The notes beneath the pieces were generated by a model that searched no databases, was not told the origin of the DNA, and saw nothing but the letters and a program-made list of their open reading frames with translations. Made by a program: the position numbers and the translations under genes. DNA of 64,000 bases from an uncultured Lachnospiraceae bacterium (GTDB lineage: Bacteria; Bacillota; Clostridia; Lachnospirales; Lachnospiraceae): NCBI GenBank assembly GCA_934330725.1, contig CAKRGM010000009.1, forward strand, positions 8,242 through 72,241, read 5' to 3'. This document shows, one piece after another, positions 42,942-52,246 of the stretch (position 1 is its first letter; the number at the start of each line of letters is the position of its first letter).

Positions 42942-45434
42942 TTAGTTCTTACTTGTATTAACTTTAAGTGTCTGGCTCTCTTTATAAGGTCTGAACAATA
43001 AGTATATAAACAATGCAATAAGTATAAATGCAACTACTGTTCCAACTCCAAATCCACCACCTGTTACAAGAGATCCAATCTGGAAGATACATAATGATAC
43101 ACAGTATGCTAATAATGTCTGATAACCAACTGCAGTCCAGAACCATTTACCACTGTTCATTTCTCTCTTGATTGCACCCATGGCAGCAAAGCAAGGAGCA
43201 CATAAAAGGTTAAATACAAGGAATGAGTAAGCTGCAATTGTTGTCATGCTTCCTGCAAGAGCTCCCCATACAAGTTCGCCCTGTTCAGGATCAATCTGGC
43301 CAAATCCGAAGAGGATACCAAATGTACCAACAACATTTTCCTTAGCAATAAGACCTGTAACAGCAGCAACTGCCATCTTCCAGTCTCCCCATCCAAGTGG
43401 TACAAATATAGGAACAATAAAGCTACCAATATTAGCAAGGATACTATCATTAAGCTGATCTTCTGTAAGCATTCCAAACTGTCCGTCGCTCCAGCCAAAT
43501 CTCATTAAGAACCAGAGAACGATAGTTGAAAGTAAAATGATTGTTCCGGCTTTTTTAATAAATGATGATCCTCTTTCCCACATACTCTTTAAAATATTGC
43601 TTGCTGTAGGAAGGTGATATGCAGGTAATTCCATAACGAATGGTGCCGGATCTCCTGCAAAAATCTTTGTCTTCTTTAATATGATACCTGAACAGATGAT
43701 AGCTGCAACACCAACAAAGTAAGCACTTGGTGCAACCCACCATGCTCCATCAAATAACGCACCTGCGATAAGAGCTATAATTGGGAGCTTAGCGTTACAT
43801 GGAATAAATGTTGTTGTCATGATTGTCATCTTACGGTCTCTGTCATTTTCAATTGTTCTTGATGCCATGATACCTGGAACACCACAACCACTTCCGATAA
43901 GCATTGGAATAAATGACTTACCTGAAAGACCAAATTTACGGAAAATTCTATCCATGATAAATGCGATTCTGGCCATATAACCACATGACTCAAGGAATGC
44001 AAGGAAGAAGAATAATACAAGCATCTGTGGTACGAAACCTAATACAGCACCAACACCAGCGATGATACCATCAACAATAAGTCCCTTTAACCATTCAGCA
44101 CAGTTTATTGCATCAAGTCCGTTTTCAACAAGTCCAGGGATACCAGGAACCCATACGCCATAATCGGCCGGATCCGGTTCTTCCTGTGCAACAGCATTCT
44201 TAAATTCGTCTAAATTAACTTCTACTGTATCAGTAACATTATCATCTTCATCTGTAAGATCAACCTTTGCAACAAGGTTTTCAACCTTAGGATCAGATGT
44301 AAATTCATCAACTGCAGCATCAACATCATCAGGATCTGCTTCTTCATCTGAAAGGTACTCTTTTAATGAATCAACATTTACGCCTTCTTCTTCAGCAGCT
44401 GCTATAAATCCATCAACTTCCTGTGGATACTTCTGATATTCAGCGTCAGCATCATCATAATCGCTTGTACCAATACCGAATAAATGCCATCCATCGCCAA
44501 ACACACCATCATTAACCCAGTCTGTTGCATATGAACCGACTGTTGTTACAGATATAAAGTATACAAGGAACATAACTACAGCAAAGATTGGAAGTGCAAG
44601 CCATCTGTTAGTAACAACACGGTCAATCTTATCTGACGTTGTAAGCTTTCCTGCTGATTTCTTTTTAATACAATCACCAATTATTGATGAAATATATACA
44701 TATCTTTCATTTGTAATGATACTTTCTGTATCATCATCCATTTCAGCTTCAATCTTATCAATCTCAGCTGATACATCCGGAACATTCTTAAGCTGTTCTG
44801 TAATCTTATCATCTCTTTCAAGAAGTTTTATAGCAAAGAATCTCTTCTGTTCTTCTGAAACTTCGTTGCCAAGCTTTGCTTCAATAGAATTCAGAACCTC
44901 TTCAACTCTTGAATCAAACTTATGTACAGGCACTGCTGCTGAGGTATTCTGAGCTGTTTCAACTGCCTTCTGGGCAGCTTCCTTAATACCTTTTCCCTTA
45001 AGAGCTGAAATCTCAACTACAGGGCATCCCAAATTCTTGCTAAGCTTCTTTATATCAATTGTATCGCCGTTCTTTTCAAGAATATCCATCATGTTTACAG
45101 CCATAACAACCGGAATACCCAGTTCCATAAGCTGTGTTGACAAATAAAGGTTTCTTTCAATATTTGTACCATCAACAATATTAAGTATTGCATCCGGCTT
45201 CTCATTAATAAGGTAATTTCTTGCAACAACTTCTTCAAGTGTATATGGTGATAAAGAATATATACCTGGTAAATCCATGATTGTTACTTCTTTATTACCC
45301 TTTAACTTACCTTCTTTTTTTTCTACTGTAACGCCAGGCCAGTTACCAACGAATTGGTTGGAACCCGTCAAAGCATTAAATAATGTTGTTTTACCGCAGT
45401 TAGGATTACCTGCTAACGCAATTTTAATAGCCAT
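42942..45434 (-). CDS. feoB: Ferrous iron transporter FeoB
   Basis: An 830-residue GTP-driven Fe(II) importer. The N-terminal G domain has GNPNCGKTTLFN, DLPGIYSLSPY and NMMD; the membrane core has the gate-like LIGSGCGVPGIMASRTIEN and FIPCNAKLPI. Between the first and second helices there is an acidic extracytoplasmic insert of about 110 residues, rich in Asp and Glu. The ATG at 45434 follows AAAGGG. Third gene of the feo operon, separated from feoA by a 256-base gap holding a tandem array. Confidence 0.96.
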   Translation of the reverse strand: MAIKIALAGNPNCGKTTLFNALTGSNQFVGNWPGVTVEKKEGKLKGNKEVTIMDLPGIYSLSPYTLEEVVARNYLINEKPDAILNIVDGTNIERNLYLSTQLMELGIPVVMAVNMMDILEKNGDTIDIKKLSKNLGCPVVEISALKGKGIKEAAQKAVETAQNTSAAVPVHKFDSRVEEVLNSIEAKLGNEVSEEQKRFFAIKLLERDDKITEQLKNVPDVSAEIDKIEAEMDDDTESIITNERYVYISSIIGDCIKKKSAGKLTTSDKIDRVVTNRWLALPIFAVVMFLVYFISVTTVGSYATDWVNDGVFGDGWHLFGIGTSDYDDADAEYQKYPQEVDGFIAAAEEEGVNVDSLKEYLSDEEADPDDVDAAVDEFTSDPKVENLVAKVDLTDEDDNVTDTVEVNLDEFKNAVAQEEPDPADYGVWVPGIPGLVENGLDAINCAEWLKGLIVDGIIAGVGAVLGFVPQMLVLFFFLAFLESCGYMARIAFIMDRIFRKFGLSGKSFIPMLIGSGCGVPGIMASRTIENDRDRKMTIMTTTFIPCNAKLPIIALIAGALFDGAWWVAPSAYFVGVAAIICSGIILKKTKIFAGDPAPFVMELPAYHLPTASNILKSMWERGSSFIKKAGTIILLSTIVLWFLMRFGWSDGQFGMLTEDQLNDSILANIGSFIVPIFVPLGWGDWKMAVAAVTGLIAKENVVGTFGILFGFGQIDPEQGELVWGALAGSMTTIAAYSFLVFNLLCAPCFAAMGAIKREMNSGKWFWTAVGYQTLLAYCVSLCIFQIGSLVTGGGFGVGTVVAFILIALFIYLLFRPYKESQTLKVNTSKN

Positions 45435-45478
45435 AACATTCCCTTTCCTATAATCATATGTTTTATTAATTTGTTCAT

Positions 45479-45618
45479 CTAATTGTAATTTGATGCGGCT
45501 TATGTTGATTTTATTCTTCTTATTGCGATTTTATAAGCCTTATTATAATTTTACATATCTTATAGTAATTCTATGTATCTTATAATAATTCTATATACCT
45601 TATCAGAATTATTCCCAA
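45479..45618. repeat. Seven-unit 20-bp tandem array between feoA and feoB
   Basis: Units start at 45479, 45499, 45519, 45539, 45559, 45579 and 45599, with exact 20-base periodicity. The shared pattern is CTTAT-N4-ATT-N8; the third to sixth units are the most alike, and the first and last are degenerate. The array is AT-rich and non-coding. The rest of the feoA-feoB gap holds one small hairpin (45640-45665). Confidence 0.7.
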
Positions 45619-45690
45619 CTAACCAGCATGCATTTTTTTGCAGAAATCTCCTTCGAAATTTCTGCCTTCCCGGAATAAAATAATATAAAA

Positions 45691-45912
45691 TTATTCAACC
45701 TCTATCATATCAGCATCAGCTTTTCTTAATGATAATTCATAGCCTCTGACTGTAACTTCAACAGGATCTCCAAGAGGCGCAACCTTTCTTATATAAATGT
45801 CTACCCCCTTCGTTATTCCCATGTCCATAATACGTCTTTTGACAGGGCCTGTACCATTAATTTTTAATACCTTAACAGTATTGCCAACTGGTATTTCTTT
45901 TAATGTTTTCAT
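45691..45912 (-). CDS. feoA: FeoA domain protein (second)
   Basis: A 73-residue SH3-like protein with IPVGNTVKVLKINGTGPVKR and RIMDMGITKG, the FeoA core. It supports FeoB-mediated Fe(II) uptake at the membrane. Second of two feoA genes, directly upstream of feoB. Confidence 0.9.
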   Translation of the reverse strand: MKTLKEIPVGNTVKVLKINGTGPVKRRIMDMGITKGVDIYIRKVAPLGDPVEVTVRGYELSLRKADADMIEVE

Positions 45913-45962
45913 TACAACTTTCCCTTTCCTTATTTATTTATGTTATTGCAGTAACCCGCAAT

Positions 45963-46172
45963 CTACACCATGATCTTATTAGCCATATCTTTACCTATGG
46001 CAACACGTGAATCTTTAATATTCACTATCATATTACCTGACATTTCAGATACAACTGTTACTGTAGACCCTACAACAAAACCGAGGTTTTCGAGAAATTT
46101 TCTCACTTCGTCTTTCCCGCCTACCTTTTTAATAGTTGCCGGAGTACCTAACTCAATCATACTTAATGGCAT
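45963..46172 (-). CDS. feoA: FeoA domain protein (first)
   Basis: A 69-residue FeoA-like protein with GTPATIKKVGGKDEVRKFLE and NLGFVVGSTVTVV. It opens the feo operon. Two adjacent ATG codons are possible; I chose the second for better spacing from GAGGA. Paralogue of the next gene but clearly diverged. Confidence 0.88.
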   Translation of the reverse strand: MPLSMIELGTPATIKKVGGKDEVRKFLENLGFVVGSTVTVVSEMSGNMIVNIKDSRVAIGKDMANKIMV

Positions 46173-46218
46173 CATACTTCCTCATCTTCCTTGTAAATAT
46201 ATATTTATTTTCAACAAA

Positions 46219-46250
46219 GTTAGTATATTCTAATGGTCATTAGATGTCAA
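46219..46250 (-). promoter_or_regulatory. Promoter of the feo operon with three-half-site iron box
   Basis: TTGACA (46245-46250) and TATACT (46222-46227) on the minus strand are 17 bases apart. Three half-sites at N4 spacing, GTTAGT-ATAT-TCTAAT-GGTC-ATTAGA (46219-46244), cover the spacer and the -10. The design matches the dtxR promoter. Confidence 0.75.
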
Positions 46251-46343
46251 CAACTTTTTGACAGTTCGACATTATGCACAACTTTTGTATTTTTTTGTAT
46301 TATTTTCCATTATATTTTATCGTTCTTTAAGAAATTTTTATTA

Positions 46344-49043
46344 TTACTTAAGAAAATTTTGTCTTAAGTATTCCTCTCTTTCATGAACTTCTATTTCAAA
46401 TTCTCTTGAAGAAATAAGCTGACAACCTGCGCCTCTTATTATTATCTGCTCAAGTCCATCAGATGTAACAACTGTAACATCATGTTTTTCACCATTTTCA
46501 TGGGCAAACTTTTCTATATACGCATCTGCCGTTTCGGCTTCCTTTGTAAATACCACATGAATATTATTAAAATCTGTCACCTCTGTGTCATGTCCTTTCA
46601 CACGATATGCATCAAATACTGCAATCAGATCATAACCTGTCATGGCCTGATAATTACATAATATATCCAGAAGTCTTCCTCTTGCTCCATCTATATTTAT
46701 CTTTGCAAGCTCATTAAGCTCATTCCATGCAAATATTACATTATACCCGTCTACAAGCATATATCTTCTGCGGGATGTCTTTCCTGATTTTTCCGACCAT
46801 TTTGCCTTCACGCTTCCCTGTGAGCTGTTTTTGTGAATGCTTCCTGTACTATCTGCAAAGTAATCCCTGTTTTTTAATGTCCATTTTTTACGCTGAGTAT
46901 TTTTACTGTTAGCATTTGCATAATATGTTTCGTTTAAAATTTTATTTATCTCATCAATACCAATTGGTTCATCAGACACACTGCGGTCGTGTTTCTGTAT
47001 TTTTGCATCCATGAGTGCAGCATCACCTGTTATTTCTTTTCTTTTTTCCCTGTCAGATATACTCTCAATATGCATATATTCCTTCACATGATTCCAGGTA
47101 ACATTAAATCCACTGCCATGAGAACAGAATACTGAACCGGATGGATTACTTAAATCATTCTCAGGATCATACCCTTTAGCCTCTATTACCTCCTGCGCAT
47201 TATGACATTTTTTGTATCCTTCAAATACACAGGTGATTTTTCCGGTTCCTTTCGTATAGGTCATCACTTCTCTCTGATAATTTCTTACTGTTGAAACAGG
47301 AACTGAACCCGTAACCACACGCATTTTTCCGTCTGTGTAAGCGTCTGCATTTTCCAGTGGTTCAAGTGAAAATGTTCCACCCATTCTTTCCATATCTGTC
47401 ATAGCTCTGCCTATTACTGTCTCAGGTATCTCAAGCCGGTAACTGTAATACGGTTCCAACAGAACTGACTCCGCCTGCATCAGCCCCTGTCTTACAGCAC
47501 GGTACGTAGCCTGACGGAAATCTCCGCCTTCTGTATGTTTTTTATGTGCCTTGCCTGCAACAAGTGTTATCTTCATATCCGTAACCGGTGCACCCGTAAG
47601 CACCCCTAAATGTACTTTTTCCTTTAAATGTGTAAGAATAAGCCGCTGCCAGTTTAATGCAAGCTCATCCTCACTCACATCAGTATCAAAAACAAGCCCG
47701 CTGCCAGCACGTCCAGGTTCCATAAGAAGATGCACCTCAGCATAATGCTTTAAAGGTTCAAAGTGTCCTACACCCTCAACCCTGTCTGATATGGTTTCTT
47801 TATAAACTATACTTTCTTCACCAAATTCCACATTAATCCCAAGCTGTTTTGCAATAATTCTTTTAATAATCTCTGTCTGGACCTCTCCCATTAAATTTAT
47901 ACGTATCTGTTTGGTATTTTCGTCCCAGACTATATTAAGTTCCGGTATTTCCTCAACTACAGGTTTTATCTGTCTTAATACAGCTACTGGATCTGTACCC
48001 TCAGGAAACACCAGATTATACATAAGTATCGGCTGCAGCGTGCTCTCATAAAATCTGTGTTCACATCCGAGGCACTGTCCCGGAGCAGTTTTGGAAAGAC
48101 CTGTTACCGCTACAACACTTCCGGCTCCGGCCTCAGTCACAGTTTCATATTTTCCGCCGGAATACACCCGTATCTGATTAACCTTCTCGCTTATACGGCT
48201 GCTTCCATTTTCACTGCCTTCGCCATCATTATTATCTGTATATGATAATACATCTTTAACACGAAGTACCCCGCCTGTTACCTTAAGGTGTGTAAGTCTG
48301 TTAGACTGTCCGTCTCTTGAAATTTTAAATACTTTTGCTCCAAACTCTTTATTACAGCTATAATCCGGAACCTCTGCAAATCTGTTTATTCCCTGCAGCA
48401 GTTCCTTAACTCCTTCATTTTTAAGAGCAGACCCGAAATAACAAGGAAAAACATTTCTTTCTTTTATAGCTGATGCAATTTCTTTATCAGTCAGTGTGTT
48501 ATTTTCAATGAATTTATCCAATAAAGTCTCATTGCAGACGGCAACACTTTCATAAAAAGCATTACCATCTGCAACTGTAAAGTCGACACTCTCTCCACCG
48601 ATGTTATGTCTTAAATATTCCAGCATTTCATCTTTGCTGTTATTTGATATATCCATTTTATTAACAAAAATAAATACCGGTATATTCATGTTTTTAAGCA
48701 GATCCCATAGCACACGTGTATGTGACTGGATTCCATCAGCAGCACTTATAACAAGAACCGCAATATCAAGCACACAAAGCGTACGTTCCATTTCAGCGCC
48801 AAAATCCGCATGCCCCGGTGTATCAACCAGCGTCACTGTCATACCCGGAAGCTTAAATACTGCCTGCTTTGAAAATATTGTAATACCGCGCTCCCTTTCA
48901 AGCTCATGTGTATCTAAAAATGTATCTCTTTTATCAACCCGGCCCTGCTGTCTTATCGCTCCTGTATCATATAACAAAGCCTCAGATATTGTTGTCTTTC
49001 CTGCATCAACATGAGCCAGGATGCCCATAACCAGCTTATTCAT
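46344..49043 (-). CDS. Tet(M)-like translational GTPase fused to a YacP/Rae1-type NYN nuclease
   Basis: An 899-residue protein. Residues 1-640 or so resemble ribosomal protection proteins: GILAHVDAGKTT, RERGITIFSK, VDTPGHADFG and FVNKMD are the G motifs, followed by EF-G-like domains. About 120 linker residues follow. Residues 762-899 are an NYN domain, MLVDGYNVIFAW, AVFDAY, ETADAYIEK and VVTSDG, with the aspartates of the YacP/Rae1 family, whose Bacillus member cuts mRNA in the ribosomal A site. A GTPase that brings a nuclease to the ribosome is the obvious inference; tetracycline resistance is not shown. Confidence 0.85.
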   Translation of the reverse strand: MNKLVMGILAHVDAGKTTISEALLYDTGAIRQQGRVDKRDTFLDTHELERERGITIFSKQAVFKLPGMTVTLVDTPGHADFGAEMERTLCVLDIAVLVISAADGIQSHTRVLWDLLKNMNIPVFIFVNKMDISNNSKDEMLEYLRHNIGGESVDFTVADGNAFYESVAVCNETLLDKFIENNTLTDKEIASAIKERNVFPCYFGSALKNEGVKELLQGINRFAEVPDYSCNKEFGAKVFKISRDGQSNRLTHLKVTGGVLRVKDVLSYTDNNDGEGSENGSSRISEKVNQIRVYSGGKYETVTEAGAGSVVAVTGLSKTAPGQCLGCEHRFYESTLQPILMYNLVFPEGTDPVAVLRQIKPVVEEIPELNIVWDENTKQIRINLMGEVQTEIIKRIIAKQLGINVEFGEESIVYKETISDRVEGVGHFEPLKHYAEVHLLMEPGRAGSGLVFDTDVSEDELALNWQRLILTHLKEKVHLGVLTGAPVTDMKITLVAGKAHKKHTEGGDFRQATYRAVRQGLMQAESVLLEPYYSYRLEIPETVIGRAMTDMERMGGTFSLEPLENADAYTDGKMRVVTGSVPVSTVRNYQREVMTYTKGTGKITCVFEGYKKCHNAQEVIEAKGYDPENDLSNPSGSVFCSHGSGFNVTWNHVKEYMHIESISDREKRKEITGDAALMDAKIQKHDRSVSDEPIGIDEINKILNETYYANANSKNTQRKKWTLKNRDYFADSTGSIHKNSSQGSVKAKWSEKSGKTSRRRYMLVDGYNVIFAWNELNELAKINIDGARGRLLDILCNYQAMTGYDLIAVFDAYRVKGHDTEVTDFNNIHVVFTKEAETADAYIEKFAHENGEKHDVTVVTSDGLEQIIIRGAGCQLISSREFEIEVHEREEYLRQNFLK

Positions 49044-49067
49044 TGTTCACCTTCATTTCCTGTTATT

Positions 49068-52000
49068 TTATTCGTCAACATAATCTACGTTATATCCATT
49101 CTTTCCAACACGCTTAACATCATAAAGGAGCTTATTGGCCTTTTTTAATATTAATTCCTTATCAGGGAAGCCTTTTTTACATATTGCGCCAAGGCTTATG
49201 GATAAAGTTATTGTTTTACCTTCATAAGTAAAATCAGTGTTCATGGCATTAACAAGTCTCTTAAATATATCTTTAACCTCAGTCTTATCAACCTCTGACA
49301 GGAATATAAGAAATTCATCTCCACCATAACGTGCTGCAATGCCATCGCCATTTACAGCCTTTCGTATTGTATCTGCCAGAAACTTCAGTGCCTCATCTCC
49401 GCCTGCATGTCCGAGCGTATCATTAACCTTTTTGAAATCATCAAAATCAAGAATAGCAACTGTATAATAGCTTTCCTCATCCCCACGCAGCTCCAAATAT
49501 CTTCTGTTGAAGCCTTCTCTGTTATAAAGCTCTGTCAGTTCATCATGTTCTGCCTTATTCTGGAAATGTTCCACTTCCTGCATTTCTTTCTGTACATCCA
49601 GTACTCTGCCATATATCTGGACAGGTTTACCATTTTCTTCAATCTGTGACTGTTCCATCTTATACCAGCATTTCTGACCATCGTATTCAATCTTAAAAGT
49701 CTGGGATGTTTCAAGCCCCTTGTCCCTGCACTCAAGGAAGTTCTTTATAAATATGTCTTTTATTCTATTTATAGCTTTGCCTTCTTTATATGAATCAAGA
49801 CTGACACTTCCGCTAAATCCAAAAGTTTTTTCAAACTTCTTATCAAAGACTATAGTATTATCCTTATATAAATACTCATAAAGATACTGATTCGCCAGTC
49901 CATATAAAACATCATGCATCTGAATTCTCAATTCATCTTTACGTGAATTCTTCACCTTTTCTTTTAACACAATAAGGACAAGCAGCAATATAACAACAAG
50001 TATTATTGTCACGACAACAAGTATAAATACTATATTTTCTTTAATGAAATCTCCTGTCGTCATCTTTGCATTATCATTTACATTCTGTACAGCTATCATC
50101 TGGATATTACTGTCAGGAATACTGTAAATGTATTTGTTACATATTGAAACAAGACGGCTGTCTATATTATTGGAAAATCCCATACATATTACAGCATCTG
50201 AATTGAGCGGACTGACTGAAATATTATTGTATTTTCCATTCTGTGTATAACAGCTTGCCGTATAATAATTCATTATAGTATAAGTAGCAGACATATCATC
50301 TACAGCCTCAATACATTCCTGAAACGACGATACGGTATTTGTATTCTTTGTATTTCCTATATTATATGATGTTTCTCCATTTACTACTGCCTTTGTATTA
50401 TTAGTCACATCATTGGAATCAAAATTCTTATTTTTGATAAGCACATACATTCCATCAATGTAATCCTTGGAAAACTTAATATCATTACTATACTCATCAT
50501 TTTTCACCATTCCGGCAATCATATCAACTTTTCCATCTTTTACCGCCTGAATTGCTTCCTGTGTATTATCATAGGCAACATACTGGAACTTTACTCCCGA
50601 CCTGTCACCGATTATCTGTAAAAGTTCACTTGAAACACCTTTAAACTTACCATTTTCCTCATACATAAATGGTACAACAGACTTTACATACGCCACACGC
50701 ACTGTGTTGTTTTCATTTATATACTGCTTTTCAGCATCTGAAAGTGATACTTCATAATTATCAGGAATCTTTAATCCAACTGACTGCGACTTTTTCTGTG
50801 CCTGTGCCTTCATTTCCGGAGTTCTGGCACTTTCCCATTTGGTATTACAGTCTGTCATTATATCATCGAATGTTTCCTGTGTCTCACCTGCTGCCGATTT
50901 GATTACCCTTTCTGCAATATCCGGTGAACTTATGTCCATTTTTTCATCAAACTTTTTCTTCTTTTCATAACTCTGGGCTGTATAAGGGTCACTTGTAAGT
51001 ATGCTGACATTGCTCATGTCACCATATGCAGCAGGAGTAGGGTCCTGTGGAACTATTGAAATATCATCATTATCCACTGCATAGCCTGACTCATCAATCA
51101 TAAACCTGACAAATGCATATGCTGCTTCTTTGTTCTGACTGTGAATATTTATTCCATATGAATAATCAGTTGATAATGTAACATACTGTTTTCCGTTCAC
51201 ATTATTAGGAAACGGCATAAATCTTACATCATCTCCACTGTTTCCTGCTTCTTTACACTGTAAAAGTGCCCATGAACCTATTGCCATGCAGGCTATGTCT
51301 CCACAGTTAAGCATTTCCTTTGAGTGCTGCCAGTTTGTCTGACTATGGTCTTTTTCTGTATACCCCTCAGAAACCATCTGGTATAACAGATCATATACCT
51401 TATACTGGTTCGTACCTGAAATAAACGGATTCAGTTCATCAAGAAAATCATTGTTCATGTATGCTGAATTTCCTGTCATTTCAATATAAGGAAATAATGT
51501 CCATGTCTTAAGTGTCCAGCTGTCCGCACAATTTGTATAAAAAGGAATAGCATTCGTACGCATCTTTATCATCTTAAGTGCTTCCATAAACTCATCTGCT
51601 GTCTGAGGCAGTTTTGTGATTCCCGCTTCATCAAAAACACGTTTATTATAAATGATTCCATTAAGATATGCAGATGAAGGAATACCATAAACAATATTAT
51701 CATTAATCTTTCCCTGCTGTATAAATGAGTACTTACTGTTTAATTCAGTAACCGTTCCGAATTCATCAAAATACTCTGAATAAAGATCAGACGACAGATA
51801 TGACGGCACAAATAAAACATCGCCATAATCACCGGCATCTACCATATTCTTAATATCATTCTCATAATCACTAAGACATACATATTTTACATCTACACCT
51901 GGATACTTATTACGAAAAGCTTTAATATACTTATCAATTTTCTCTGATGCAATATTAAGAACAACTTTTATTGTTCCTTTAATTCCATCACTATCATCAG

Positions 52001-52103
52001 CACTGGCTGTATTTATATTAGAAAATACTATAGTTATTATTAGTAGTCCCGCCATAAACAGACTTATAAATTTACTTATGGATTTTCTTCCGGTATTTCG
52101 CAT
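49068..52103 (-). CDS. Diguanylate cyclase with two fused solute-binding sensor domains
   Basis: A 1011-residue membrane protein. A signal segment (about 15-37) is followed by a family 1 extracellular solute-binding-like domain (about 45-400), a family 3-like binding domain (about 460-700, with VRVAYVKSVVPFMYEENGKF), one helix (about 715-740), a PAS-like region and a GGDEF domain (DELTELYNREGF, then ARYGGDEFLIF). The inhibitory RxxD site before GGDEF is not evident. It probably couples extracellular solute sensing to c-di-GMP synthesis. The start follows GGAGGGG. A structured leader lies upstream. Confidence 0.88.
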   Translation of the reverse strand: MRNTGRKSISKFISLFMAGLLIITIVFSNINTASADDSDGIKGTIKVVLNIASEKIDKYIKAFRNKYPGVDVKYVCLSDYENDIKNMVDAGDYGDVLFVPSYLSSDLYSEYFDEFGTVTELNSKYSFIQQGKINDNIVYGIPSSAYLNGIIYNKRVFDEAGITKLPQTADEFMEALKMIKMRTNAIPFYTNCADSWTLKTWTLFPYIEMTGNSAYMNNDFLDELNPFISGTNQYKVYDLLYQMVSEGYTEKDHSQTNWQHSKEMLNCGDIACMAIGSWALLQCKEAGNSGDDVRFMPFPNNVNGKQYVTLSTDYSYGINIHSQNKEAAYAFVRFMIDESGYAVDNDDISIVPQDPTPAAYGDMSNVSILTSDPYTAQSYEKKKKFDEKMDISSPDIAERVIKSAAGETQETFDDIMTDCNTKWESARTPEMKAQAQKKSQSVGLKIPDNYEVSLSDAEKQYINENNTVRVAYVKSVVPFMYEENGKFKGVSSELLQIIGDRSGVKFQYVAYDNTQEAIQAVKDGKVDMIAGMVKNDEYSNDIKFSKDYIDGMYVLIKNKNFDSNDVTNNTKAVVNGETSYNIGNTKNTNTVSSFQECIEAVDDMSATYTIMNYYTASCYTQNGKYNNISVSPLNSDAVICMGFSNNIDSRLVSICNKYIYSIPDSNIQMIAVQNVNDNAKMTTGDFIKENIVFILVVVTIILVVILLLVLIVLKEKVKNSRKDELRIQMHDVLYGLANQYLYEYLYKDNTIVFDKKFEKTFGFSGSVSLDSYKEGKAINRIKDIFIKNFLECRDKGLETSQTFKIEYDGQKCWYKMEQSQIEENGKPVQIYGRVLDVQKEMQEVEHFQNKAEHDELTELYNREGFNRRYLELRGDEESYYTVAILDFDDFKKVNDTLGHAGGDEALKFLADTIRKAVNGDGIAARYGGDEFLIFLSEVDKTEVKDIFKRLVNAMNTDFTYEGKTITLSISLGAICKKGFPDKELILKKANKLLYDVKRVGKNGYNVDYVDE

Positions 52104-52120
52104 CTTTTTCCCCTCCTCAT

Positions 52121-52195
52121 TATGTAATGTTACATATCAGGTTCAAATATGTTATTATGCAGGCACGAATAACTTTTAATCCTCCTGCACCTGAT
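52121..52195 (-). other. Structured segment between the second ecfT and the diguanylate cyclase
   Basis: Nested stems ATCAGGT/ACCTGAT (52136-52142, 52189-52195) and TGCAGG/CCTGCA (52158-52163, 52184-52189), plus the perfect hairpin TATGTAA-TG-TTACATA (52121-52136) next to the cyclase ribosome binding site. It may end the ECF transcript, act as the cyclase leader, or both. Confidence 0.4.
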
Positions 52196-52246
52196 AACCC
52201 TGATACCATATTATAGCATTATAAATGCTTCGATTCAAATAATATT

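Noticed and set aside
45640..45665. Hairpin between feoA and the tandem array as a terminator
   Set aside because: On the transcribed minus strand it is followed by an A run, not a T run.
46344..49043. Calling this gene tetM or a tetracycline resistance gene
   Set aside because: It carries an extra nuclease domain and lies in a chromosomal context without mobile elements; resistance cannot be claimed.
52121..52195. Resemblance to a TPP riboswitch (ACCTGAT)
   Set aside because: The CTGAGA and GGATAATGCCAG core elements are absent and the stems do not match the TPP fold.
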